A stretch of 38,970 bases of DNA, taken from assembly GCA_015478855.1 (NCBI GenBank), contig JADMKJ010000021.1:70425-109394 (forward strand), given 5' to 3'. The stretch's first letter is position 1. Every line of letters starts with the position of its first letter. This document shows positions 1-9,632 of the stretch, piece by piece. The stretch is from Proteiniphilum sp. GTDB lineage: Bacteria; Bacteroidota; Bacteroidia; Bacteroidales; Dysgonomonadaceae. The notes beneath the pieces are model-generated. The model did no database searches, was not told the origin of the DNA, and worked only from the letters and a program-made list of their open reading frames with translations. A program made the translations under genes and the position numbers.

Positions 1-1
1 G

Positions 2-652
2 ATGCCCGGGAACGGCGACAAGGATAAAGAGTTCCACTTCGGTGCCACCATCAGACGAATCCTGTCTGTACCCAATTATCGCGAGGGAGTGATAGCCCAG
101 TTCTTTTATGTAGGGGCACAAATCATGTGCTGGACCTTCATCATTCAGTACGGCACACGCATTTTCATGGCACAGGGTATGGGAGAGCAGGCAGCGGAGG
201 TGATGTCACAGAAACATAATATTGCGGCAATGGCCATTTTCTGTGTAAGCCGTTTTCTCGCAACCTATCTGATGAAGTTCTTCAACCCGGGCAAGATGTT
301 ACGCACCTTTGCCCTCACCGCAGCTATACTTACGCTCGGTGTCATCTTCATCCCGAATATCTGGGGATTATATAGTTTAGTTGCTGTGTCTGCTTGCATG
401 TCGCTCATGTTTCCCACCATTTATGGCATTGCATTAAAAGGTATGGGCGAGGATGCCAAATTTGGGGCGGCGGGGCTGATCATGGCAATCTTAGGCGGGT
501 CCATTCTTCCCCCGTTACAGGCAAGTATCATCGATATGGGCACCATCGGCGATCACCTCCCCGCGGTGAATGCCTCCTTCATACTGCCACTGATAAGCTT
601 TATGGTGGTGGCATGGTATGGCACCAAAGCACATAAGAGAAGTATCCTTTGA
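2..652 (+). CDS. fucP: L-fucose permease (MFS, FucP type), C-terminal half, cut by window edge
   Basis: Imports L-fucose by proton symport across the inner membrane (family knowledge). The visible 216 residues are only about half of a FucP-type protein (usually 410-440 aa), so the true start lies upstream; the ATG at position 2 is probably an internal methionine. Several hydrophobic helices are visible, with family-like segments such as FFYVGAQIMCWTFIIQYG near residue 35 and SLMFPTIYGIALKGMG near residue 135, a region typical of the FHS (fucose-galactose-glucose/H+ symporter) group. The gene lies 24 nt upstream of an alpha-L-fucosidase and heads a run of fucosidases on the same strand, which supports fucose rather than glucose or galactose as substrate. 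The exact sugar is inferred from homology and context. Confidence 0.88.
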   Translation: MPGNGDKDKEFHFGATIRRILSVPNYREGVIAQFFYVGAQIMCWTFIIQYGTRIFMAQGMGEQAAEVMSQKHNIAAMAIFCVSRFLATYLMKFFNPGKMLRTFALTAAILTLGVIFIPNIWGLYSLVAVSACMSLMFPTIYGIALKGMGEDAKFGAAGLIMAILGGSILPPLQASIIDMGTIGDHLPAVNASFILPLISFMVVAWYGTKAHKRSIL

Positions 653-676
653 GAATTAACTAAGATTGAAAAAGAG

Positions 677-2071
677 ATGAAGCTACCATTAAAAAAACTG
701 CAGATTGTCATATGTGGGTTACTATTCACTATAATGCTCTATTCCCAGCAAGGGTTCGTCCATGAGCAGTCTGATGGATATATGTGGCCCGAGGAAGAAT
801 CCGTATTAGCAAAGCTCGGGAGCTGGCAGGATCTTAAGTTCGGGGTGCTTTTTCACTGGGGATTGTATTCCGTTCCCGGTATTGTTGAGTCCTGGTCAAT
901 CTGTTCGGAAGATGTAGACTGGATACCCCGCGACAGCATGATGAAATATGAAGCGTATAAAAGATGGTACTGGGGACTGAAAGAGCAGTTTAACCCGGTT
1001 GATTTTGACCCGGACCAGTGGAGCACTGTAATGCAACAGGCAGGGATGAAATATGCCATCTTCACTACCAAGCATCATGACGGATTCAGTATGTTCGACA
1101 CAAAAGAATCCGATTTCTCTATCGCTCAGGGCCCATTCGCAAATCATCCCAGGGCAGACGTAGCCAGGTTTGTGTTCGATGCTTTCCGGCAAAAAGATTT
1201 TATGGTCGGTGCCTATTTCTCCAAACCCGACTGGCATAACCAGAATTACTGGTGGGATTATTATGCCACCCCCAACAGAAGTGTCAACTACAGGATAGAG
1301 AGACACCCGCAGCGTTGGGAGAAGTTCAAACAGTTCACCTACAACCAGATTGAGGAGTTGATGACCCACTATGGAGATATAGACATTCTCTGGCTCGACG
1401 GCGGATGGGTTGCCCCTCCGCGACAGGATATTGATATGGAGAAGATTGCCGGCATGGTAAGAGAAAATCAACCGGACATACTTATGGTTGACCGCACCAT
1501 CCGCGGCAAATTTGAAAACTACCAGACACCGGAGCGATCTATTCCTGCTGCACAGCTCTCCTACCCCTGGGAAAGTTGTATCCCATTAAGCAGTGACTGG
1601 GGATGGATACCCGACGCAAAATTCAAAACTGCCGGTGAAGTGATTGCGCTTCTCATTGAAGTGGCAGCCAAGGGAGGTAACCTCCTGCTGGGTGTAGGTC
1701 CCACACCCCAGGGTATCATTCAGCCCGAGGTAGAGGAGATACTGGGAGAAGTGGGTGACTGGCTTGATAAAAACGGGAGAGGGATTTATGGCACCCACAT
1801 CACACCCCATTACCAAAGTGGAAATGTATGGTTTACTGCCGCTAAAAACAGCCAGACGCTTTATGCTCATTACATTCCTGCCAATCAGGATGAACAAACA
1901 ACTTTCATTGAATGGGAAGGGAACAGACCGGCTAAAGGAAGTAAGATAACCCTTTTACAAACAAAGAAACAGGTGAAATGGCAGATGATCGGCGGTAAGA
2001 CCCGTATCTATTTACCTGTTATCCAAAACAGAGATAGGATGCCACTGGTTTTTTCTTTTCAGAAAGAATAA
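677..2071 (+). CDS. alpha-L-fucosidase, GH29 (GH29-A-like), periplasmic
   Basis: Hydrolyses terminal alpha-L-fucose with retention of configuration. The 464-aa protein starts with a charged, hydrophobic signal peptide (residues about 1-24, ending MLYSQQG) and has no lipobox cysteine, so a periplasmic location is likely. GH29 landmarks are FGVLFHWGLYSVP (around residues 56-68), TKHHDGF (around 133-139) and DILWLDGGW, where D241 is the expected nucleophile. E286 in the TPERS segment is a plausible acid/base by its spacing (inference). There is no extra carbohydrate-binding module, so this is a compact single-domain enzyme, unlike the second GH29 downstream. It follows fucP by 24 nt and precedes the next GH29 by 54 nt on the same strand, consistent with one transcript. 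Linkage preference cannot be read from the sequence. Confidence 0.92.
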   Translation: MKLPLKKLQIVICGLLFTIMLYSQQGFVHEQSDGYMWPEEESVLAKLGSWQDLKFGVLFHWGLYSVPGIVESWSICSEDVDWIPRDSMMKYEAYKRWYWGLKEQFNPVDFDPDQWSTVMQQAGMKYAIFTTKHHDGFSMFDTKESDFSIAQGPFANHPRADVARFVFDAFRQKDFMVGAYFSKPDWHNQNYWWDYYATPNRSVNYRIERHPQRWEKFKQFTYNQIEELMTHYGDIDILWLDGGWVAPPRQDIDMEKIAGMVRENQPDILMVDRTIRGKFENYQTPERSIPAAQLSYPWESCIPLSSDWGWIPDAKFKTAGEVIALLIEVAAKGGNLLLGVGPTPQGIIQPEVEEILGEVGDWLDKNGRGIYGTHITPHYQSGNVWFTAAKNSQTLYAHYIPANQDEQTTFIEWEGNRPAKGSKITLLQTKKQVKWQMIGGKTRIYLPVIQNRDRMPLVFSFQKE

Positions 2072-2125
2072 TTGTGGAATTGATGCTTTTTAAACAATCC
2101 CATCAGATACCTATAAATAACAACT

Positions 2126-4354
2126 ATGCTAAAAAGGATATCCCTGCTTACCTCTTCAATTGTATTGTTGTCGTTCTTGACCTCGGCACAACAAGCCATC
2201 GTACCTGCCAATACGATCAGGATAGATGAGGGCGACAGTAAAGAACTGATTATTGCGAAAGCAGCGCATGTGGTCCCATCAGAAAATCAGATGGAGGCAC
2301 TCAGAAACGAGTTCATCGCTTTTGTTCACTTCGGGCCAAACACTTTCACCCGGCTGGAATGGGGCAACGGTATGGAGGATCCTGCGGTTTTTGACCTGAA
2401 GGACCTCGATACCGATCAGTGGTGCAGTGCGATGAAAGCTGCCGGGATGAAAATGGTTATCCTTACTGTAAAACATCATGATGGCTTTGTGCTGTGGCAG
2501 AGTCGTTATACCCCACACGGTATTATGTCCACAAATTATCGGAACGGAAAAGGGGATGTTCTCAGAGAACTGTCGGAATCATGCAGGAAATATGGTCTGA
2601 AGCTGGGCGTCTACCTGTCACCGGCTGACTTACATCAGATTGAGCATCCGGAAGGGCTCTACGGCAACCTCAGCAACTATAGTCAACGTACGATCCCCCG
2701 TCAGGTGCCCGGTCGCCCCTTCAGCAATAAAACCACCTTCACGTTCAATGTGGATGACTACAACGAATATTTCCTGAACCAGCTCTTCGAGATCCTGACC
2801 GAATACGGGGAGATTCATGAAGTATGGTTCGACGGGGCACACCCCAAGAGAAAGGGAGGACAGACCTATAACTATCCGGCATGGAAGAAAATAATCCGCA
2901 CCCTGGCTCCCAAAGCTGTAATTTTCGGCCGTGAAGATATCCGGTGGTGTGGCAATGAGGCGGGAGCAACCCGAAAAACAGAGTGGAACGTGATCACTTA
3001 TCCCGATGATCCGGACACCACGTCATACTTCCCCGACCGGACGGAATATGATCTCGGCTCCCGTGAGATGCTTTATCAGGCGAAATACCTGCACTACCAG
3101 CAGGCTGAAACCAACACCTCCATCCGTGAAGGATGGTTCTACCGCGACGATACTCATCAGAAGGTACGTAGCGCCGACGATCTGTTTGACATCTACGAAC
3201 GTTCCGTCGGTGGAAACTCTACCTTCCTGCTCAACATTCCTCCCAACAGGGAAGGGAGGTTCTCACCTGCAGATGTGGCTGCCCTGGAAGAGACAGGCAA
3301 ACGGATAAGGGGCACCTATGATCTGGATCTGCTACGGGATGCCGAAGGCCCGGCAGAGCTGCTGGACGGCAATCCCGATACATACATCCTACTGGAAGAG
3401 GGCTCGCGTGAATTGATCCTGACGCTGTCTGCTCCCGTGAAAATCAACCGCCTGATGCTGCAGGAGGCAATCGCCACACACAGTGAACGGGTGGAGGCAC
3501 ATGCTGTGGATGCATGGATAGGAAACCGGTGGCAGGAGATAGCCACAGCAACCAACATCGGCTACAAACGGATCCTTCGATTTCCGGAGGTGACCACAAT
3601 GAAGATCCGCCTGCGTGTGACAGCCTCGAGGCTTGATCCGGCCATCAGCCATGTTTCTGCACATTATTATCAAACGCGGCCACCACAGCTCTCCTTTACA
3701 CGCGATAAGGAGGGTATGGTCACCATCGAACCGCGGCAGGCCGACTTCAACTGGAACCCGCATGGTGAGAATGCTGCCGGCAACCTGAATGCAGGGTATG
3801 AGATATTCTACACGCTCGACGGCAGTGAGCCGACGCAAGCATCCATCAGATACACCCAGCCGGTAAGCGTTGAACATAACGAGCTGAAAGCAGTCTCGTT
3901 TACGAACGACATGAAGGGAGCGGTACATCAGGAAACTTTCGGGATCATTAAAAAAGAGTGGACCTTGCTCGGGGCAAGCAGCCAGCAGCAGAGACATGCT
4001 GCAACAATGGCCTTCGATAGTAACCGCCACACCTACTGGCAGTCGGAGAAGGATGCCGTACCGCACTATATTGCCATTGACCTGGGGTCGGAACAGCAGT
4101 TGAGTGCGTTGGTCTACACCCCGCAAACCGTTCATGGTGAGGGGATGATGGCACAAGGAATCCTGCAGGTAAGTGTAGACGGCGAACAGTGGGAAACGGT
4201 GGAGAGCTTTCTGTTCGGCAACCTGATCAATGACCCCACACCCAGAACATATCAATTTCATCAACCCGTAACAACCCGATATATCCGTATTGAAGCTACA
4301 GGGATTGCAGGGGATGGGAAATCATTGGCAATCGGAGAACTCGATTTTTTGTAA
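2126..4354 (+). CDS. multidomain alpha-L-fucosidase, GH29 (GH29-B-like) with chitobiase-C-like and F5/8 C modules
   Basis: Predicted to release alpha-1,3/1,4-linked fucose; this specificity is inferred from resemblance to GH29 subfamily B. The 742-aa protein has a type I signal peptide (residues 1-21, ending TSAQQA). The catalytic domain spans about residues 45-400, with FVHFGPNTFT, VKHHDGFVLW and EVWFDGAHP; D236 is the expected nucleophile and the GNE glutamate near 278 a candidate acid/base. A middle beta region (about 400-540) is followed by a chitobiase-C-like segment (YEIFYTLDGSEPT, about residues 555-600) and a C-terminal F5/8 type C/CBM32-like domain (about 610-742; STRHTYWQSE-like region, YIAIDLGSEQQLSALVYTPQ, TRYIRIEATG). 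Such a module commonly tethers the enzyme to galactose- or GlcNAc-bearing glycans. The stop is only 10 nt before the GH3 start, indicating co-transcription. Confidence 0.92.
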   Translation: MLKRISLLTSSIVLLSFLTSAQQAIVPANTIRIDEGDSKELIIAKAAHVVPSENQMEALRNEFIAFVHFGPNTFTRLEWGNGMEDPAVFDLKDLDTDQWCSAMKAAGMKMVILTVKHHDGFVLWQSRYTPHGIMSTNYRNGKGDVLRELSESCRKYGLKLGVYLSPADLHQIEHPEGLYGNLSNYSQRTIPRQVPGRPFSNKTTFTFNVDDYNEYFLNQLFEILTEYGEIHEVWFDGAHPKRKGGQTYNYPAWKKIIRTLAPKAVIFGREDIRWCGNEAGATRKTEWNVITYPDDPDTTSYFPDRTEYDLGSREMLYQAKYLHYQQAETNTSIREGWFYRDDTHQKVRSADDLFDIYERSVGGNSTFLLNIPPNREGRFSPADVAALEETGKRIRGTYDLDLLRDAEGPAELLDGNPDTYILLEEGSRELILTLSAPVKINRLMLQEAIATHSERVEAHAVDAWIGNRWQEIATATNIGYKRILRFPEVTTMKIRLRVTASRLDPAISHVSAHYYQTRPPQLSFTRDKEGMVTIEPRQADFNWNPHGENAAGNLNAGYEIFYTLDGSEPTQASIRYTQPVSVEHNELKAVSFTNDMKGAVHQETFGIIKKEWTLLGASSQQQRHAATMAFDSNRHTYWQSEKDAVPHYIAIDLGSEQQLSALVYTPQTVHGEGMMAQGILQVSVDGEQWETVESFLFGNLINDPTPRTYQFHQPVTTRYIRIEATGIAGDGKSLAIGELDFL

Positions 4355-4364
4355 CGATATACAT

Positions 4365-6707
4365 ATGAAAATTTCAATTATTGGCACCTGCTGCCTCTTG
4401 ATGGCAGCTCAACTTACCCTGGCACAACCTCGCTACAAAAATGCATCGGTCGCCACCGAAGAGCGGGTGGCCGACCTGCTTGCCAGGATGACAACGGTGG
4501 AGAAGATCGGTCAGCTCTGCGCCCCCACGGGTTGGGAGATGTACCATAAAAAAGATGCGACGAGCGTGAAACCCTCGCAACAGTTTAAGGAGCGGATGCA
4601 ACAGATGCCACCGGGGAGCTTCTGGGCAACACTGCGTGCTGACCCCTGGACAGAGAAGACACTGCAGACAGGTCTCAACCCTGAGCTGGCAGCGGAAGCA
4701 CTCAATGCACTGCAGCGATATGCACTGGAGGAGACCCGCCTGGGTATCCCTCTCTTCTTTGCCGAAGAGTGTCCCCACGGGCATATGGCCATAGGCACCA
4801 CCGTCTTCCCCACCTCACTGGCACAGGCGGGCACCTTCAACAGGCGACTGATAAGGGAGATGGCAGCGGCTATAGGGCTGGAGGCAAGCCTGCAGGGAGC
4901 ACATATAGGTTACGGGCCTATACTCGATGTAGCCAGGGAGCCGCGCTGGTCGAGGATGGAAGAGACCTTCGGCGAGGACCCTCTATTGACAGGTATTCTG
5001 GGCAGTCACTTTGTACGGGGGCTGCAGGGTGATGATCCTCAGAGCAACCATCAGCTCTACTCCACCCTGAAGCATTTTGCTGCGTATGGCATCCCTTCGG
5101 GCGGCCATAACGGACAGAAAGCAAGCATCGGACTGCGGGAGCTCTTCAGCGATCACCTGGAGCCATTCCGTATGGCCATCGATGCGGGTGCCATGAGCAT
5201 CATGACCTCCTACAACGCCATCGACGGCGTTCCTACTACCGCCAGCAGCTTCCTGCTGAAGGAGCTGCTGCGCGACCGGTGGGGTTTTCAGGGATTTGTC
5301 TTCTCCGACCTGGGCAGCATCGAGGGTATAGCCGGCACCCACCGTGTGGCCCCTGATGTGAGACATGCCGCCGCCATGGCTTTACAGGCAGGCGTGGATA
5401 TCGATCTGGGAGGGAATGCCTACGGAAGAAACCTGAAGCAGGCACTTGAAGATCATCTGATCTCGATGGAGGATATAGACCGTTCCGTCATGAATATTCT
5501 ACGGCTGAAGTTCGAGATGGGTCTGTTCGAAGATCCCTATGTCGATCCCTCGCAGGCCGCTCGTTTTGTAAGAAGCGATAAGCATAAACAGATTGCACGT
5601 GAGGTAGCCCGTCAGGGAACCGTCCTGCTAAAGAATGAAAACGGTCTATTGCCACTTTCAGGGAAGATAAGGACCATAGCGGTGGTTGGTCCCAATGCTG
5701 ATAATATATACAACCAGCTGGGCGACTACACTGCTCCGCAGGATAGGGACAATATTGTGACCCTGCTTGACGGTATCAGGAACGCGGCAGCCCCACACAC
5801 GGTGGTACGTTACGCCAAAGGATGCGCCATCAGAGATACCACCCAAAGCAACATCGATGAGGCGGTAGAGATAGCCCAGGCGTCTGATGTAGTGGTATTG
5901 GTGGTGGGAGGGTCGAGCGCCCGCGATTTTAAAACCGAGTATTTAGAGACCGGAGCCGCCACTGTCGCCACCGGCGGGGAGGATATCCTCTCCGACATGG
6001 ATTCGGGAGAGGGTTATGACCGGAGCACGCTCCATCTGCTGGGTGACCAGGAGAAGTTGCTCAATGCGCTTGCCCACACAGGCAAGCCGCTTATCGTGAT
6101 CTATATCCAGGGCAGGCCGCTCAATATGAACAACGCTGCGCAAAAGGCAGATGCGCTACTGACGGCATGGTATCCCGGACAGGAGGGTGGTCATGCCATC
6201 GCAGATATCCTTTTCGGTGAGTATAATCCTGCCGGCAGGCTCCCTGTTTCCGTACCCCGGTCTGTGGGGCAACTGCCGGTCTACTACTCACTGGGACGAC
6301 AGGCGGCGTATATCGATGGCAGCAGCTCTCCTCTCTATGCTTTCGGTTATGGCCTCAGTTATACGCATTACCACTATAGTGATCTCACCATCCATGTTGA
6401 AAAGGAACAGGTAAAAGTCACATGCACGATCACCAATGCCGGCAATATGGATGGTGATGAGGTGGTACAACTCTATGTGGGTGACAACCAGAGCTCGGTA
6501 GTCACACCTCCCATTCAGCTGAAGGATTTCCGGCGTATTCATATCCAAAAGGGAGCATCAAAAACAATAACCTTTACACTGAAAATTGATGATCTGGCAC
6601 TTTATAACCGGCAGATGCAAAGAGTAACTGAACCGGGAGTGTTTACACTGATGATCGGAGCGGCATCGGATGACATCAGGCTTAGAGAGACCTTTTTGAT
6701 TGAGTAG
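4365..6707 (+). CDS. GH3 beta-glycosidase (beta-glucosidase/xylosidase type)
   Basis: Retaining exo-beta-glycosidase expected to remove beta-linked glucose, xylose or related residues from the non-reducing end of oligosaccharides. The start at 4365 is chosen because it begins a clear signal peptide (MKISIIGTCC...LTLAQ); an in-frame ATG at 4290 lies inside the preceding gene and lacks one. The 780-aa protein has the usual GH3 layout: (beta/alpha)8 domain with GPILDVAREPRWSRMEETFG and TLKHFAAYG (KHF substrate motif), nucleophile D315 in FVFSDLGSIEG, then the alpha/beta sandwich starting near GTVLLKNENGLLPL, and a C-terminal fibronectin III-like domain (GDEVVQLYVGD). The PA14 insertion seen in some GH3 enzymes is absent. 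Substrate is unresolved. Within a fucose locus it probably acts on the backbone left after defucosylation (inference). Confidence 0.92.
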   Translation: MKISIIGTCCLLMAAQLTLAQPRYKNASVATEERVADLLARMTTVEKIGQLCAPTGWEMYHKKDATSVKPSQQFKERMQQMPPGSFWATLRADPWTEKTLQTGLNPELAAEALNALQRYALEETRLGIPLFFAEECPHGHMAIGTTVFPTSLAQAGTFNRRLIREMAAAIGLEASLQGAHIGYGPILDVAREPRWSRMEETFGEDPLLTGILGSHFVRGLQGDDPQSNHQLYSTLKHFAAYGIPSGGHNGQKASIGLRELFSDHLEPFRMAIDAGAMSIMTSYNAIDGVPTTASSFLLKELLRDRWGFQGFVFSDLGSIEGIAGTHRVAPDVRHAAAMALQAGVDIDLGGNAYGRNLKQALEDHLISMEDIDRSVMNILRLKFEMGLFEDPYVDPSQAARFVRSDKHKQIAREVARQGTVLLKNENGLLPLSGKIRTIAVVGPNADNIYNQLGDYTAPQDRDNIVTLLDGIRNAAAPHTVVRYAKGCAIRDTTQSNIDEAVEIAQASDVVVLVVGGSSARDFKTEYLETGAATVATGGEDILSDMDSGEGYDRSTLHLLGDQEKLLNALAHTGKPLIVIYIQGRPLNMNNAAQKADALLTAWYPGQEGGHAIADILFGEYNPAGRLPVSVPRSVGQLPVYYSLGRQAAYIDGSSSPLYAFGYGLSYTHYHYSDLTIHVEKEQVKVTCTITNAGNMDGDEVVQLYVGDNQSSVVTPPIQLKDFRRIHIQKGASKTITFTLKIDDLALYNRQMQRVTEPGVFTLMIGAASDDIRLRETFLIE

Positions 6708-6750
6708 ATTACACCATTACAAATTATTATCTGATTACAACCACAGGAAT

Positions 6751-9165
6751 ATGAAAAGAACATTTTTTTCTCTTGCTTTCGCGGCAACAGCATTGCTATC
6801 CTGCAACAGACCCCAGCCTGCTCAGGAGCTGGCATTACGCTATCACACACCTGCCGGCACCTGGGAAGAGACCCTTCCCCTGGGTAACGGACGCATAGGC
6901 ATGATGCCCGATGGAGCTGTCTACACTGAACATATTCTACTGAACGATATCACCATGTGGTCGGGTAGTGAAGATCCTGAAGCACTCAATCCTGAAGCAC
7001 TCAATTATCTGCCGCAGATCCGGGAGCTGCTGCTTGCCGGCAGGAATCTTGAGGCACAGAGGATGATGTACGACCACTTCCGTTGCGGAGGTGAGGGATC
7101 TGCCTACGGCAACGGCAAGGATGCCCCTTACGGCAGCTTCCAGTTGTTGGGTGACATGCATATCGCCTACTCCTATCCGGCGGGGGACACCATCACCGAC
7201 TATGTGCGCACACTCTCCCTTAACGAAGCTGTGGCCACGACGCAATTCAGCATGGGCAACACAACCTACACCCGTGAATACCTGGCCTCACATAGTCACG
7301 ACCTGCTGGTTATAAGAATATCGGCCGACAAGAAACAATCTGTCTCCTTCGCGGTGGAACTAAGCCGTCCTGAGCGGGCAGCCGTCACGGTGAAAGAGAA
7401 CAGTATCTGGATGGAAGGACAATTGAATGATGGTCACGACCGTGATAGCGGGGTGCGCTACTGTACGAAGATGGAGATTGTGAACAGTGGAGGGAGACTT
7501 ACATCATCCAATAAATCACTGACCGTTTCTGAGGCAGATGAAGTGATGATACTTATCTCCACCTCCACCGACATGGTCGATAAGGACCACCTCTCCACGG
7601 TAGTCGATCTGCTTGCGGGTGCAAAAGAACACCCATACATCCAATTAAAGAAGGAGCATACCACTGCCTACAGCGAGCAATTCAACCGGGTAGAACTGAA
7701 CCTGGGTGAACAGGATAACATCACCCCCACAGACGCACGTTTAACTGCTTTTCAAACAAATGATGACCCTGCTTTTGCGGCACTTTACTTTCAATACGGG
7801 CGTTATCTGATGATCAGTGGCACCAATGATGAGAGTATGCCGCTCAACCTGCAGGGACTATGGACAAATCAGCTGCAGACACCCTGGAATGGTGATTATC
7901 ACCTTAACATCAACCTGCAAATGAACTACTGGCCTGCTGAAGTGTGCAACCTGTCGGAGCTGCACAAACCGCTGATTGGCTACACGCAGTCGCTCGTGCC
8001 ATCGGGAGAGGCTACAGCCTCCACCTTTTATGGTGCAGAGGGATGGGTTGCCCATATGATGACCAACCCGTGGAGATTCACCGCACCGGGAGAGCATGCG
8101 TCCTGGGGTGCTACCAACACGGGGGGAGCATGGCTCTGTGCGCATCTGTGGGAACACTACGCTTTCACACAGGATAAAGCATACCTTGAATCGGTCTATC
8201 CCACACTCGTGGGTGCAGCCCGTTACTTTCTAAGTAGCATGATAAGTGAGCCCAACAACGGATGGCTGGTGACCGCCCCCTCGTCATCTCCCGAAAACGG
8301 CTTTTATCTGCCCGGGAGCAATGATCCCATCTATGTGTGTATGGGACCTACCATGGATGGTCAGATCATCAGAGAGCTCTTCACCAACATCCTCTCTGCA
8401 GCAGAGATACTGGAGATTGAAGATGAGACCACCGCTGCCATAGAAGAGGCCCTGACAAGGCTTCCACCTATGCAGATCAGTGAAGAAGGCTACCTGCAGG
8501 AGTGGCTGGAGGATTATGTTGAGGAAGATCCAGAACACAGGCATGTGTCTCACCTCTATGGCCTGCACCCTTCCAACCAGATATCACCCGTCACCACACC
8601 CGCACTGGCTGAAGCAGCACGCCACACCCTCAACCGTCGTGGCGATGAAGGTACCGGCTGGTCCCGTGCCTGGAAGGTGAATTTCTGGGCGCGCCTGCAT
8701 GATGGTAACAGGGCTTACAAGCTCCTGAAAAGCCTGCTTGAGCCTACCGGTGGTAGTGAGATAAAGATGAAGAGTGGTGCCGGCACCTATCCCAACCTGT
8801 TCTGTGCCCATCCCCCCTTCCAGATTGATGGCAACCTTGGCGGTACGGCAGGCATCGCCGAGATGCTTCTTCAGAGTCAGGATGGCTATATCCATCTGCT
8901 GCCAGCATTACCCGATAACTGGGCTGAGGGAAACTTTAAAGGATTGCGTGTGCGCGGAGGTGCTGAGGTGGATGCGGTGTGGATAAATAAAAAGGTGGTT
9001 GCGCTCACGCTGAAAGCAACGACAACCAATACCTTCAGGTTGAAAGTACCTGCATATGCATCAGCGGTACAGTTGAACGGAAAGGATTTATTGAATGAGG
9101 ATGGCTTTGTGGCAGTGACGATGAACGAAGGTGAAACAGCCCGGCTGAATGTAAGAAGCAATTAG
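6751..9165 (+). CDS. GH95 alpha-L-fucosidase (1,2-alpha-fucosidase), predicted lipoprotein
   Basis: Inverting glycosidase that typically releases alpha-1,2-linked fucose, for example from Fuc-alpha-1,2-Gal termini. The start at 6751 gives an immediate lipoprotein signal (residues 1-18, lipobox LLSC with C18); an upstream ATG at 6700 overlaps the GH3 stop and would bury the signal. The 804-aa length fits GH95. Family landmarks include GNGRIGMMPDGAV near the N-terminus, LNDITMWSG, the NINLQMNYWPAE segment with the two catalytic-relay asparagines, SSSPENG containing the predicted general acid E515, and FQIDGNLGGTAG containing D693. The N-terminal beta-sandwich, (alpha/alpha)6 barrel and C-terminal beta domain can all be inferred from these blocks. 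It ends the fucose cluster; the next genes are convergent. Lipidation would place it at a membrane surface, which side being unknown. Confidence 0.93.
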   Translation: MKRTFFSLAFAATALLSCNRPQPAQELALRYHTPAGTWEETLPLGNGRIGMMPDGAVYTEHILLNDITMWSGSEDPEALNPEALNYLPQIRELLLAGRNLEAQRMMYDHFRCGGEGSAYGNGKDAPYGSFQLLGDMHIAYSYPAGDTITDYVRTLSLNEAVATTQFSMGNTTYTREYLASHSHDLLVIRISADKKQSVSFAVELSRPERAAVTVKENSIWMEGQLNDGHDRDSGVRYCTKMEIVNSGGRLTSSNKSLTVSEADEVMILISTSTDMVDKDHLSTVVDLLAGAKEHPYIQLKKEHTTAYSEQFNRVELNLGEQDNITPTDARLTAFQTNDDPAFAALYFQYGRYLMISGTNDESMPLNLQGLWTNQLQTPWNGDYHLNINLQMNYWPAEVCNLSELHKPLIGYTQSLVPSGEATASTFYGAEGWVAHMMTNPWRFTAPGEHASWGATNTGGAWLCAHLWEHYAFTQDKAYLESVYPTLVGAARYFLSSMISEPNNGWLVTAPSSSPENGFYLPGSNDPIYVCMGPTMDGQIIRELFTNILSAAEILEIEDETTAAIEEALTRLPPMQISEEGYLQEWLEDYVEEDPEHRHVSHLYGLHPSNQISPVTTPALAEAARHTLNRRGDEGTGWSRAWKVNFWARLHDGNRAYKLLKSLLEPTGGSEIKMKSGAGTYPNLFCAHPPFQIDGNLGGTAGIAEMLLQSQDGYIHLLPALPDNWAEGNFKGLRVRGGAEVDAVWINKKVVALTLKATTTNTFRLKVPAYASAVQLNGKDLLNEDGFVAVTMNEGETARLNVRSN

Positions 9166-9212
9166 CCAGCGATCCTGTCTGATGCCCGGCATGGTTGTAT
9201 TGACGGACTGTT

Positions 9213-9632
9213 TTATAACCGGTCGTAAGGCAACTGTGATAGTGCATCTGATATTTTATCGACAGTTTCTTTCATCTGTTTTTCAACCATCCCCTTGATA
9301 AAAGGGTTCAGGTCGGCTTGCAGTGTCATGCGTAATCTTGTATCTTTTTCTGCTTTGGATACCAGCTGTATCCATAAAAAAACATCGAATGGCAGTTTCT
9401 CCGATTTGAATTTCACCAGTTTATTCAGTTCACGTTCCACCACGAGGAACCGTACCTCTCCTATAGGATCGACACGAAAGGAGATACTCTCCTCATCAAA
9501 GGTAAAATCCTTGATTTTATCTTCCGGAATGCGTTCTTTCACAAGCTCCAGCTTGCGCGGATCGGAGAGCACACGGTACACGACGGCATCATTAAAGAGT
9601 ATCGTTTTTACATCACTTACAAACTCGGTCAT
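9213..9632 (-). CDS. SRPBCC-fold protein (START/polyketide-cyclase-like), unknown ligand
   Basis: A 139-aa soluble protein without signal peptide or membrane segments. The alternating strands and long C-terminal helix (KGMVEKQMKETVDKISDAL) fit the SRPBCC/Bet v 1-like fold, as does an early segment resembling the polyketide_cyc families (NDAVVYRVLSDPRKLELVKERI). Members bind hydrophobic ligands in a central cavity; no specific ligand or reaction can be stated. Its start codon overlaps the pyrE stop by 4 nt, so it is translationally coupled to pyrE, and that adjacency is, to my recollection, common in Bacteroidales. This suggests co-expression rather than a proven role in pyrimidine synthesis. 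It ends 47 nt from the convergent GH95 gene, with no clear terminator between. Confidence 0.75.
   Translation of the reverse strand: MTEFVSDVKTILFNDAVVYRVLSDPRKLELVKERIPEDKIKDFTFDEESISFRVDPIGEVRFLVVERELNKLVKFKSEKLPFDVFLWIQLVSKAEKDTRLRMTLQADLNPFIKGMVEKQMKETVDKISDALSQLPYDRL

Noticed and set aside
3389..4264. 291-codon open frame on the - strand opposite the second GH29
   Set aside because: It lies fully inside a well-supported multidomain fucosidase, has no recognisable domain and reflects the codon bias of the sense strand.
4290..4364. Longer GH3 start at 4290
   Set aside because: It lies inside the preceding fucosidase and would hide the signal peptide that begins at 4365.
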